Origin: an uncultured Paracoccaceae bacterium
GTDB lineage: Bacteria; Pseudomonadota; Alphaproteobacteria; Rhodobacterales; Rhodobacteraceae
Assembly (NCBI GenBank): GCA_947495795.1
Contig: CANMAI010000008.1
Coordinates: 124,001-188,000, forward strand
Reading direction: 5' to 3'
Length of the DNA stretch: 64,000 nucleotides
Shown here: piece by piece, positions 34,135 to 42,547 of the stretch
Position numbering within the stretch: position 1 is the first letter of the stretch
Layout: each line of letters starts with the position of its first letter
Made by a program: the position numbers and the translations under genes
Notes under the pieces: generated by a model
What the model was told of the DNA's origin: nothing
Database searches by the model: none
Seen by the model: the letters and a program-made list of their open reading frames with translations, nothing else

Positions 34135-35301
34135 ATGCCAGTTATTTTCACCGGAAACGACATCGACGGGTTTGTGGCCACAGGCCGCGACAACGTCTAT
34201 GTCACCCGCGCGGGTCAGTATGTCTCCAATGACGGGACGGCCTTCAGCTTCGGCTCAAGCAACAGCAACACGTACATCATGGAAGGCAGCATATACGCAT
34301 CAGGCTTCTCCGCGTTCGGCATCCAATCCACTTCATCCAACAGCCTTCGTATCACGGATACCGGCTCCGTCACCTCAACCGGCAACGGTGTGAACTGGGT
34401 GGGGCGGATGAGCAATGAGGGTACGATCACGGGCGATGTCTCCGCCGTGCGCCTTGACGGAAACCTCAGTCGTCTTACGAATACCGGTCTGATCGACGGG
34501 GACAGCTACGGCGTCTTTCTGGCCGGAGACAACGCCCGTATCTTCAATGACGGCATCATCACCTCGTGGGACCGGCCCATCGCGATCAGCGGCGTCCTCG
34601 GTGTCGGCACCAACCAGATCAACAACACCGGGATCATCGAAGCACGGAACGGACGAGAGGCGATCGACGGCGGCAACGCGATCGAACGGGTCTTCAATGC
34701 CGGAACCATATTCGGAGAGATCGCCCTCGTCGGCGGTGATGACAGCTATTGGGGCGTCGAGGGTGTCGTCATCGGCCTGGTGGATGGCGGTAGCGGCAAT
34801 GACAGGCTGACGGGCGGTCGCGGTGAAGACGATTTTCAGGGCAGCAGCGGCGCAGACACGCTCCGCGGCCTCGGCGGCAACGATACGTTGCGGGGCGGGT
34901 CCGGCAACGACATTGTAAATGGCGGCGATGGAGAGGACTCGCTTCTCGGCGGAGCCGGGTTCGACATCCTGAATGGGGGTGCGGGCGACGATGTCATTCA
35001 GGGCTTCAGTGGCAACGATACGCTGAATGGCGGGCGGGACGATGATTTCCTTGTGGGCGGACTGGGTGCCGATGTCTTCGAGTTCAACCTCACCGCAGGA
35101 CATGATCGCATCGCGGACTTCGAAAACGGGACTGACAGCATCGACCTATCGGCTTTCAATGTCTTCTTCTCCGATATCTTCGCGGCCACCACAACCCGGT
35201 GGGGAAACGCAGTGATCGATCTCACGGAACTCGGGGGCCATGGCTCGATCACGATCCAAGGCGCCGCAGGTCAACTGGACGTCAGCGATTTCATACTTTG
35301 A
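34135..35301 (+). CDS. RTX calcium-binding protein, probable type I secretion substrate
   Basis: The 388-residue protein has no Sec signal. Residues 1-215 form a repetitive beta-rich region (ITDTGSVTSTG, NTGLIDGD, NNTGIIEA, NAGTIFGE), like a beta-helix. About seven RTX nonapeptides (GGSGNDRLT, GLGGNDTLR, GGSGNDIVN, GGAGDDVIQ and similar) occupy about residues 220-310. The C-terminal part VFEFNLTAGHDRIADFENGTDSIDLSAF is the usual roseobacter RTX tail and probably the type I secretion signal. It should bind Ca2+ outside the cell. No secretion ABC genes are in the window. Confidence 0.92.
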   Translation: MPVIFTGNDIDGFVATGRDNVYVTRAGQYVSNDGTAFSFGSSNSNTYIMEGSIYASGFSAFGIQSTSSNSLRITDTGSVTSTGNGVNWVGRMSNEGTITGDVSAVRLDGNLSRLTNTGLIDGDSYGVFLAGDNARIFNDGIITSWDRPIAISGVLGVGTNQINNTGIIEARNGREAIDGGNAIERVFNAGTIFGEIALVGGDDSYWGVEGVVIGLVDGGSGNDRLTGGRGEDDFQGSSGADTLRGLGGNDTLRGGSGNDIVNGGDGEDSLLGGAGFDILNGGAGDDVIQGFSGNDTLNGGRDDDFLVGGLGADVFEFNLTAGHDRIADFENGTDSIDLSAFNVFFSDIFAATTTRWGNAVIDLTELGGHGSITIQGAAGQLDVSDFIL

Positions 35302-35426
35302 GGGACACCCCCCGCACAGTCGGGGATCCCGGTAAAAGCAGACTAGCCCGTCTTGCCAGCAGATCGCGGTGCCGTTTTAAGCTCGCTCTGCTGGAAAGTA
35401 GGGCTATGCCCTTCCGGCGAGCGGCC

Positions 35427-37967
35427 TTACGCCCGCATACGCGCGCCCTCCGGGTCGAAGGGCGGCTCAAGCGCAATCCGCGCGGCCTGGCGCTGCCCGA
35501 GGATCTCGATCTCGAACATGCCCTCCCCCGCTTCCTCTGACAAGGCGGCGGGCAGATAGCCTTGGGCCATCGAGGCACCGACACCATGCGCATAGCCCCC
35601 CGATGTCACCCAGCCAACGACACGCCAGTCGCCATCGACCTGTTTCGCCGTCGCAGGCTGCAGGCTGCCATCCGAGCCATACCGTTTCACACTGCTCTCA
35701 TGGGTCGGCGTTGTGGTGTCGAAATCAGTGCTCACCTTCGCCCAGATCGGCTCATCCGCCATCACATCCGCCGTATCCGCCTCGATCAGGAAAGACACAC
35801 GCCGCAGCTTCGGCCCCTCCTCCTTCTCCCGTGCCGCAGCCTCGCGCCCGATGAAATCGTTCTTGGACAGCTTCACGAACCGCTCCATCCCGCCCTCATA
35901 AGGTCCATAGATCGGGCGCAGTTCGGCAGCCCATGTCGGGAAGTTCTTCTCCAACCGCATCGAAAGCAATGCCCGCATTCCGAAATCGCGAATACCGAAC
36001 TCTGCACCGGCCTCCTTCAGGGCAAAATAGATCGCCCGCTCGTAGCAAGGCTCCATCCAGATCTCATACCCCAGATCGCCGGTATAACTGATCCGGTTCA
36101 CGTGGGCCGGGCAGCCCGCGACATCCATCTCGCGGTAATCCATGAAGCCGAAGGCCACCCGGCTCACATCCTCCGTCACCAGTTTCTCGAAGACCTTGCG
36201 CGCATTCGGCCCAGCAATCGTCAGCCCGACCAGCCGCTGCCCGAACCGTTCGATCCGCACATCGGCGGGCTTATGGCTCTCGAACCAGCGCATGTGGTAG
36301 ATCTGCGCCCCGCTGGACCCCCAGATCATGAAGCGATCTTCCGCCGCCTTCGCGATCGTGAAATCCCCGATCAGCTTGCCGTTCTCGTTCAGCATCGGCG
36401 TCAGCACCAACCGCCCGAGCTTTGGCATCGTGTTCGTCATAAGATGGCTCAGAAACGCCTCCGCCCCCGGTCCGCTAACCTCATATTTTGCGAAGTTGGC
36501 AATCTCGGAAATGCCCACACTCTCCCGCACCGCCTTCACCTCAGCAGCCACATGGCTGAAATCGTTGGAGCGATGGAAGGAAAGATCATCCTTCGCCTCC
36601 TCCGCCGACGGCGCAAACCACAAAGGCACCTCCAGCCCCCATGTATCCCCCATCACCGCGTGATTTTCATTCACCATCACATCATACAAAGGGGTCGTCT
36701 GATGCGGTCGCGCGGCAGGCAGCTCCTCGTTCGGGAAGCGGATGGAGAAGCGGCGGGAATAGTTCTCCCGCACCTTGGCATTCGTGTATTTCAGCGTCGT
36801 CCACTCGCCATATCGCGCGACATCCATGCCCCAGATATCAAAGCCCGGATCGCCCTCCGTCATCCAGTTGGCCAGCGCCAGCCCGACGCCGCCACCCTGG
36901 CTGAAACCCGCCATCACCGCACAGGCGCTCCAGAAATTCGTCAGCCCCTGCACCGGCCCCACCAGCGGGTTGCCATCGGGCGCGAAGGTAAACGGCCCGT
37001 TGATAATCTGCTTGATCCCCGCCTTCTCAAGCGCCGGGAAATGCTTGAACCCGATCTCAAGGCTGGGGGAAATCCGATCAAGATCCGGCTCCAGCAACTC
37101 ATGCCCGAAGCTCCAAGGCGTCTCCACCGGACTCCAAGGTGTTGCCGCTTTCTCGTATGTCCCCACCAGCAAACCGTTGCGCTCCTGTCGCGTGTAGATC
37201 TCTCCCTTGAAGTCGATGATATGGCAGACCTCACGCCCGGTTTCCTTATTGTATTCAATAACCTCCGGCATATCCTCGGTCAGCAGGTAATGGTGTTCCA
37301 TCGCCAGCAGCGGCAGTTCCAGCCCCACCATGCGCCCCACTTCCCGCGCCCAGAGCCCGCCCGCATTCACCACATGCTCGCAGCGCACCGTGCCGTCCTT
37401 GGTGATCACGTTCCACGTCCCGTCCGCATCCTGCGTAATCTCCGTCACCGGGTTGCGCAGAGAAATCTCCGCCCCCAGCTTCCGCGCAGCCTTCGCATAG
37501 GCATGGGTGGTGCCAGAAGGATCCAGATGCCCCTCCACCGGATCCCAGAGCGCGCCAACGAAATGGCTGTCATCCAGCATAGGGAACATGGACTTCGCCT
37601 CGGCGGCAGTCACCAGTTCCGTATCCATGCCCAGATACCGACCCTTTGCATGCGTGTAGCGCAGGAAATCCATCCGCTCGGGGCTGTCGGCCACCATGAA
37701 CCCACCCGTCAGATGCAGCCCGCAGGACTGGCCGGAAACCTCCTCCAGTTCCTTGTAAAGCCCCACTGTATAGGCCTGCAGCTTGGCGACATTCGGATCA
37801 CCGTTCAGCGTGTGAAACCCACCCGCCGCGTGCCAGGAGGAGCCTGAGGTCAGTTCCGATCGCTCGATCAGCAGCACGTCCGTCCAGCCCGCCCGCGCCA
37901 GATGATACAGCACCGAGCAGCCCACAACGCCGCCTCCGATTACAACAACACGCGCGGTGGATTTCAT
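35427..37967 (-). CDS. Dimethylglycine/sarcosine dehydrogenase-type flavoprotein
   Basis: The 846-residue protein has an N-terminal FAD-binding DAO domain (VVVIGGGVVGCSVLYHLARAG, then SGSSWHAAGGFH with the covalent-flavin His region), a FAO_M linker and C-terminal GCV_T and GCV_T_C tetrahydrofolate domains. Such enzymes demethylate dimethylglycine, sarcosine or related N-methyl amines and pass the one-carbon unit to folate. The exact substrate cannot be settled. The ATG at 37967 has GGAG 7 nt upstream and is better than the ATG at 37973. Polyamine genes lie 5 kb away, in keeping with a nitrogen-compound lifestyle. Confidence 0.92.
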   Translation of the reverse strand: MKSTARVVVIGGGVVGCSVLYHLARAGWTDVLLIERSELTSGSSWHAAGGFHTLNGDPNVAKLQAYTVGLYKELEEVSGQSCGLHLTGGFMVADSPERMDFLRYTHAKGRYLGMDTELVTAAEAKSMFPMLDDSHFVGALWDPVEGHLDPSGTTHAYAKAARKLGAEISLRNPVTEITQDADGTWNVITKDGTVRCEHVVNAGGLWAREVGRMVGLELPLLAMEHHYLLTEDMPEVIEYNKETGREVCHIIDFKGEIYTRQERNGLLVGTYEKAATPWSPVETPWSFGHELLEPDLDRISPSLEIGFKHFPALEKAGIKQIINGPFTFAPDGNPLVGPVQGLTNFWSACAVMAGFSQGGGVGLALANWMTEGDPGFDIWGMDVARYGEWTTLKYTNAKVRENYSRRFSIRFPNEELPAARPHQTTPLYDVMVNENHAVMGDTWGLEVPLWFAPSAEEAKDDLSFHRSNDFSHVAAEVKAVRESVGISEIANFAKYEVSGPGAEAFLSHLMTNTMPKLGRLVLTPMLNENGKLIGDFTIAKAAEDRFMIWGSSGAQIYHMRWFESHKPADVRIERFGQRLVGLTIAGPNARKVFEKLVTEDVSRVAFGFMDYREMDVAGCPAHVNRISYTGDLGYEIWMEPCYERAIYFALKEAGAEFGIRDFGMRALLSMRLEKNFPTWAAELRPIYGPYEGGMERFVKLSKNDFIGREAAAREKEEGPKLRRVSFLIEADTADVMADEPIWAKVSTDFDTTTPTHESSVKRYGSDGSLQPATAKQVDGDWRVVGWVTSGGYAHGVGASMAQGYLPAALSEEAGEGMFEIEILGQRQAARIALEPPFDPEGARMRA

Positions 37968-38035
37968 GTGCATTCTCCCTGTCTTTCGCGCATCACGCCA
38001 CGCCGAAAGGCGGCCCGCAACCTAGCTTCGACCAA

Positions 38036-38590
38036 TCAAAGCCCGTTTGCGACCTTCTCTGCCCGCCGCAGCCGGATGCCGCGCACCAAAGCAAAGACGA
38101 TTGCGGCCAGTGCGCCGAGCGCAGCCCCCGCATAGCTCGCATTATGCATCGCACCCGCGCGATTGAAGCGAAGCGGTTCGCGTATATCCATCCAGCCAGG
38201 CAGATCCGGCAGCGCGGTCGGATCCTCGACCATCCACTGCACCAGCGCGCCGCCAAGCCCGATCAGAAGCGCTGTGACGATCACCAGAACAACCGCTTCA
38301 CAAAACACCCGCAACACGCCACGGACGCGCGGGGCCGGCAGGCAGGTCAGAAATACCAGCGGCGCCAACAACAGCCCCATCCACCAGGAGGCCAGCCAGC
38401 CGATATAGGATGCCCCCACTCTCGTCTGCAGCGCCTCGGGAAACCGGAACTGAATGAACTTGAAGCCGTGAAAATACTCCGGCGCGATGGTGTAGCTGAT
38501 CTGGTTATGGACCACCCCGAAGACGCCCGCCGCAAGGCACGCCAGCAGGATCGCCCCGGGAAACAGCGCAAGCTTTTTCAGAAAGCGCAC
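38036..38590 (-). CDS. Four-helix membrane protein of unknown function
   Basis: The 184-residue protein has hydrophobic segments at about residues 8-28, 62-84, 95-118 and 150-170, a periplasmic loop after the first helix (HNQISYTIAPEYFHGFKF) and a basic C-terminus. The family is not recognised by name. The HNQISYTIAPEYF segment suggests a signature used by related proteobacterial proteins. It starts at a GTG (38590) 5 bp after the stop of the DUF2330 gene, so it is in an operon with that gene. Confidence 0.78.
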   Translation of the reverse strand: MRFLKKLALFPGAILLACLAAGVFGVVHNQISYTIAPEYFHGFKFIQFRFPEALQTRVGASYIGWLASWWMGLLLAPLVFLTCLPAPRVRGVLRVFCEAVVLVIVTALLIGLGGALVQWMVEDPTALPDLPGWMDIREPLRFNRAGAMHNASYAGAALGALAAIVFALVRGIRLRRAEKVANGL

Positions 38591-38595
38591 AATCG

Positions 38596-39843
38596 CTAGT
38601 ACTGGAACAGCGGCGAAACGGTTGCCCGGATCTGCTGGTCAATCCGGCTCCGCCGCCAGCCGGTCAGCTCGCTCAGCGTCTTCGCCTCCGCCTGCATCCG
38701 GCTCCGCGTATCGCGCACATACTGCACACCCGCATCGCAGGTGATCTTCCCGTCAAACGGCACATTCATGATGTAGCGCCCCTGAAAATTGCCGCGATCA
38801 TCCGTTTCCCGAAACAGCAAATCCTTCTGGAACGTCGCCTTATCGTATTGCACATGCATCCGGGTGACGAAAACATCCTGCGCAGCACTATCGCCTGCAG
38901 CCCAATCCACACCCAGATCCGCCAGTTCCTGCGCCGTCAGGGGGTCTGCAGCGCAAGGGTCGCACCATGCCATATCCCAAGCATATTCGGTCATCACCGT
39001 GTCGGGCATCGCCGCCCGCGCAAACGCCGCCTTGTAGAAATCGCCAAAATAGTCGCGCACGAATGTCGGAACGCTCACATCCGAAGGGATGCGCGCGTTC
39101 GCGTAATTCGCAGCCTCCACCCGGCCCGTCCGCGTCAGCGTCATGATCAGCACATCCTGCGTATCCTCGGCGTTGATCTTGCCCAACTGCAACGGCAGCA
39201 TGAAATTCTGCGAGCGGAAGGAGATCTGCAAAGGCTGCAGCACTTTCGTCTCCTCAGCGCTGTGCCGTTCCAGATTAACGCGCGCCACAAAAAACTTCAT
39301 ACCCGCCGCAATGTAATCCTCCAGAACGAGGCCCGCTCCGGCCGGAATGTTGTACCCCTCCTGCAAAAGATACGTCTCCAGCCCACCGGAATCCCGGGCC
39401 GAGAGGATGACGATGTCGTAAGTGCTGACAGCAAATTGCGCCTCCACCGTCACGCCCAGTTCGGCAGCTCTCTGCATCGGCTCTGGCGCAATGAAGGGTT
39501 CAACGGCAGAATAGACAACCGGCGGCACGCACGGATCGCCATCAAAATATTCCACCAGCCGTGGCGCCGTGTAGGCATCCAGATGGTCCACAGTCGCAGG
39601 CTCCACCGCCCGCACCTGATCCTTGCTCAAAACCACAGGCGTCGGCACGACCATCGCAAAATCCGCCGCTTCCCCCCGGTAGTCGGAAGACATGGTGATG
39701 ACAGACCGATCCCCATCCCGCACAAACACAACCTTGGAGGCCTCATTGTAAAGCTCCCCATCTGCCTTCGCGACGTAGAAGCCACAAAAGGCATGTGCTG
39801 GCCCGGAAAGGGCAAGCAGAACAAGAAGCATGAAAAATCGCAT
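38596..39843 (-). CDS. DUF2330 family exported protein
   Basis: The 415-residue precursor has a signal peptide (MRFFMLLVLLALSGPAHA) followed directly by FCGFYVAKADGELYNEASKVVFVRDG, the N-terminal DUF2330 signature. Conserved later blocks are VVPTPVVLSKDQV, EAQFAVSTYDIVILSA and NIPAGAGLVLEDYI. DUF2330 proteins are exported and of unknown function. Six cysteines suggest disulfides in the periplasm. GAGGTG 6 nt before the ATG supports the start. The gene precedes the four-helix membrane protein in the same transcript. Confidence 0.9.
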   Translation of the reverse strand: MRFFMLLVLLALSGPAHAFCGFYVAKADGELYNEASKVVFVRDGDRSVITMSSDYRGEAADFAMVVPTPVVLSKDQVRAVEPATVDHLDAYTAPRLVEYFDGDPCVPPVVYSAVEPFIAPEPMQRAAELGVTVEAQFAVSTYDIVILSARDSGGLETYLLQEGYNIPAGAGLVLEDYIAAGMKFFVARVNLERHSAEETKVLQPLQISFRSQNFMLPLQLGKINAEDTQDVLIMTLTRTGRVEAANYANARIPSDVSVPTFVRDYFGDFYKAAFARAAMPDTVMTEYAWDMAWCDPCAADPLTAQELADLGVDWAAGDSAAQDVFVTRMHVQYDKATFQKDLLFRETDDRGNFQGRYIMNVPFDGKITCDAGVQYVRDTRSRMQAEAKTLSELTGWRRSRIDQQIRATVSPLFQY

Positions 39844-39993
39844 GGGCCACCTCTGGTATGAATTTCCGCAAGCTTGAGACGAAGCGGCTCATCCGTCAAC
39901 TCAAGACACTGGATCCATACCCGCAAAACACACGCACCCGGGAACCGCCAGAGCCCCCTTTCTCTGCATCGGGTCAGGTGCTAGCTCCCTCCC

Positions 39994-40773
39994 ATGATAC
40001 GCCCGCTCCGCCTCCTCTCAGCCCTCGATGCATGGGGCTGGTACTTCATCCGGCCCCGGCCACGCCCCGGCGTCCGTCCCCGGATCGTATTCCATATCGG
40101 CCCCCACAAAACGGGCACCACGAGCATTCAGGCTCTTCTCCGCACCAACCGGCGCCGCCTGCGCCCGTCTTGCCACATCCTGTTGGCCAAAGACCCGCCG
40201 CTCAGAGGGTTCCTCAACAAGACAAATCGCGCCAGCCGGAAGGGCAATACCAAGGGCCTGGCAAGCGGTCTCAAATCATCAGCCGAGGCCATCGCAGCCG
40301 AAGCGCTCACACATCCCCTTACTCTCGTCAGCTCCGAAGATCTGATGGGCCGCCTCCCCACGAGGTTCGGGCGCGTCGGGCTCTACCCGCTCGCAGCGCC
40401 ACTCCTCAGCAGCCTGTCTTCTGCCTGCCGAAATCTGGGCGTCGATGCCACCTTCGTCATCTATCAGCGCGATATGGACAGCTGGACGGAAAGCCTGATC
40501 CGCCAGCTAAACGATCCCGAGGTTGATGCCGCTCCGCAGGCTTTCCGCATCGCGCATGGGCTGGAGGAGACATGGGAGGGTCTCACTCACCGGGTAAGGG
40601 AGGCTGTCGCTCCAGCTCCTCTTCTTGTCATCTCCTTCGAGGAGGAGGTTCAATCGAAGCGGCTTGGCACCGCACTCGTTCAAAATGCAGGCGTGCCGCA
40701 ACGCGTTATTGCCCACCTGAAATGGCCACGCCCCCGGAATGTAAGGTCATCGCAAAGCGCAATACCTGACTGA
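39994..40773 (+). CDS. Sulfotransferase-like protein
   Basis: The 259-residue protein has the 5'-phosphosulfate-binding loop FHIGPHKTGTTSIQALL (about residues 33-49), a later SSEDLMGR segment near the 3'-phosphate site and YQRDMDSWTESLIRQ. This is the pattern of P-loop sulfotransferases that use PAPS, often on surface glycans. The acceptor is unknown. The ATG at 39994 lacks a good ribosome site. It is divergent from the DUF2330 gene, and its C-terminal part is shorter than in many homologs. Confidence 0.78.
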   Translation: MIRPLRLLSALDAWGWYFIRPRPRPGVRPRIVFHIGPHKTGTTSIQALLRTNRRRLRPSCHILLAKDPPLRGFLNKTNRASRKGNTKGLASGLKSSAEAIAAEALTHPLTLVSSEDLMGRLPTRFGRVGLYPLAAPLLSSLSSACRNLGVDATFVIYQRDMDSWTESLIRQLNDPEVDAAPQAFRIAHGLEETWEGLTHRVREAVAPAPLLVISFEEEVQSKRLGTALVQNAGVPQRVIAHLKWPRPRNVRSSQSAIPD

Positions 40774-40781
40774 ACAAGTCG

Positions 40782-40822
40782 CATTACCAAACCCATACCA
40801 AAACGGTACCAAACCCAGCTTT
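40782..40822. repeat. ACCAAACCC-type repeat, copy B
   Basis: This is the same sequence as the repeat at 22635-22664, with A for G and an 11-nt insertion containing a further TACC-type unit. It fills the gap between the sulfotransferase stop and the alpha/beta hydrolase stop and reaches into the latter's stop codon. Confidence 0.5.
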
Positions 40823-41666
40823 ACCCAAGCACGCAGTCCAGCAGCGGAGAGCCGGGTTCCTTCAGCCCGTCAATCACATCGAAATGGTGCCGGCCGGTCT
40901 CCTTCACCTGAGCCATATCGGCACCCAAACCTGTCCAGATATTGGCGAGCAGGGTTGTCTGCCGCACAAATTCCGGTCGCTCATCAGCCCCAACCCAGGC
41001 CGTCACGCGCGCACCCTCCAAAGGCCGCAGCAGCGCCGGGCTTTCAGCAGCGGCACTCTCTTCATCCAACCCGAAATCCACATTCATTTCTGTGGCAATC
41101 AGAGGCCGCAGATCATGCACCCCGCTGATCGAGACAACATGGCGGATCCGTTTTACCAAGCTCTTGGAAAGCCCACTGTTCCGGCACACCAACCGCGTTA
41201 CCAGATGCCCGCCAGCCGAGTGCCCAACCAGCCGGATCGGCCCGGAAACAAGCTCCGCGGCCTTCGCCACCGCTGCCGTAACCTCCTGATTTATATCTGA
41301 AATACGCGCCTCCGGCGCAAGCGTGTAGCTTGGCAAAACCACACTCCACCCGGCTTCAGAGCAGCCCGCCGCAAAGTGAGACCAGTAGGATTTGTCGAAC
41401 GCGCGCCAATACCCGCCATGCACAAACACCACGAGGCCAGCACTCTTGCCCACGGGATGGAACAAATCCATCCGGTTGCGCTTTGCCTCACCATATTTCA
41501 CATCCAGCTCCAGCCGTCCTTCGCTGAACATGGCTTCCCGATAAGCCAGCGCATCCCCTTGCCAGGCCTCGATAAATCCATCCGCACCGGGAATATGATC
41601 CCGGTTCGCATAAGCGTCATTCCAGTCAGTGATCCGCACATCCATCCCCTTCGTATTCTTTAGCAT
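40821..41666 (-). CDS. Alpha/beta hydrolase, kynurenine formamidase-like
   Basis: The 281-residue protein has the oxyanion-hole motif VFVHGGYWRAFDKSYWSHFA (about residues 80-99), nucleophile elbow LVGHSAGGH (Ser about 150), a catalytic Asp region (VGADERPEF) and His in GRHHFDVIDGL. HGGYW is typical of the arylformamidase/BNA7-like group, which hydrolyses N-formylkynurenine in Trp breakdown. Carboxylesterase activity is the alternative. No other kyn genes are near. The ATG at 41666 has AGGGT upstream; ATG 41645 has its G-run directly against the codon and is less likely. Confidence 0.88.
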   Translation of the reverse strand: MLKNTKGMDVRITDWNDAYANRDHIPGADGFIEAWQGDALAYREAMFSEGRLELDVKYGEAKRNRMDLFHPVGKSAGLVVFVHGGYWRAFDKSYWSHFAAGCSEAGWSVVLPSYTLAPEARISDINQEVTAAVAKAAELVSGPIRLVGHSAGGHLVTRLVCRNSGLSKSLVKRIRHVVSISGVHDLRPLIATEMNVDFGLDEESAAAESPALLRPLEGARVTAWVGADERPEFVRQTTLLANIWTGLGADMAQVKETGRHHFDVIDGLKEPGSPLLDCVLG

Positions 41667-41762
41667 ACCCTACCCGGTTTCTGTGTGATAGGCGTGTCTC
41701 ATTAGCGACTTTTCGCACCGTTTGTTCAACGCTTCCATATCCCCTCCGAAAGGACGAAGTTC

Positions 41763-42500
41763 ATGAAAACACTCACTTTTATCTCCGCAGCGGCACTCCT
41801 TGCAGGCCCGACTTTCGCGCAACAGCAACCGCCCACAGGCTTCTCGCTCGGCCTCGGGGTAGCAGGTTCAACCGATCCCTATCTGGGCGGTGATGCGGGC
41901 GCCCTCCCCTTCCCGCTCCTCCGTTATCAAGGCGAAGGGTTCAGCGTGGGCATTGATGGGCTCACCTATGACGTATACCAGAAACAACCCTTCAAACTGT
42001 CGCTGATCGCAGCGCCGCGCATTTCGGCAATCGAGTTCTCCGACAATGATGAACTCGACGGATTGGATAGAAACATCACAGCCGATATCGGCGCGGAGTT
42101 CAGTTACGACACTGGCCGCTATTTCGCAAAAGCCAAGTTTTTGCAGGAGGTTACGGGAGAGCACGATGGGCAGGAAGTTATGCTGGAAGCAGGCACAAGG
42201 CTGCCGCTCGGGCGTGTTCCCGTCAGCCTGAGCGCAGGGTTCAGCTGGCAAAGCGAAGATCTCAGCGCGTATCTCTGGGGCGTCGGCGCTGGAGAGACAG
42301 CCCCGGGCCGCCCCGCCTATGATCCGGGTGACGCCCTCATCCCTTTCCTCGGCATCGGCACCTTCTATCCTCTGTCAGAGCGGGTCAGCCTCATCGGCAC
42401 GGCCCGCGCGGAGTTCCTGCCCGAAGCCGTGACAGACAGTCCGATCGTTGAGGATGATGTTGTCATCAGCGCCTTTGTGGGCGTCGGATACAGGTTCTGA
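41763..42500 (+). CDS. MipA/OmpV family outer-membrane protein
   Basis: The 245-residue precursor has a signal peptide (MKTLTFISAAALLAGPTFA) and a MipA/OmpV beta-barrel: FSLGLGVAGSTDPYLGGDAGALPFPLLRYQGEGFSVGIDGLTYDVY, alternating strands and a C-terminal GVGYRF. MipA family proteins are outer-membrane scaffolds or porin-like proteins, and related genes respond to amine or antimicrobial stress. AAGGACGAAG precedes the ATG. It is convergent with the polyamine cluster, with a shared hairpin between the stops. Confidence 0.93.
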   Translation: MKTLTFISAAALLAGPTFAQQQPPTGFSLGLGVAGSTDPYLGGDAGALPFPLLRYQGEGFSVGIDGLTYDVYQKQPFKLSLIAAPRISAIEFSDNDELDGLDRNITADIGAEFSYDTGRYFAKAKFLQEVTGEHDGQEVMLEAGTRLPLGRVPVSLSAGFSWQSEDLSAYLWGVGAGETAPGRPAYDPGDALIPFLGIGTFYPLSERVSLIGTARAEFLPEAVTDSPIVEDDVVISAFVGVGYRF

Positions 42501-42520
42501 ATTTCCAATAATATCAATAG

Positions 42521-42544
42521 GATGCGCGGCCTAGGCTGCGCATC
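42521..42544. terminator. Hairpin between mipA-like gene and polyamine cluster
   Basis: GATGCGC pairs with GCGCATC, with an inner GCC/GGC pair of arms around TA. It lies 4 bp after the end of the minus-strand oxidase gene and 20 bp after the plus-strand MipA gene. On the minus strand the stem is followed by T-rich DNA (TATTGATATTATTGG), so it most likely ends the polyamine transcript. Confidence 0.6.
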
Positions 42545-42547
42545 GAT

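Noticed and set aside
35302-35345. Terminator after the RTX gene (CCCC/GGGG with GGGA/TCCC)
   Set aside because: The arms are not nested cleanly and no T-run follows.
35562-37847. Plus-strand open frame of about 760 codons opposite the dimethylglycine dehydrogenase gene
   Set aside because: It is low-complexity, His/Arg/Pro-rich, and shadows a gene with FAD and folate domains.
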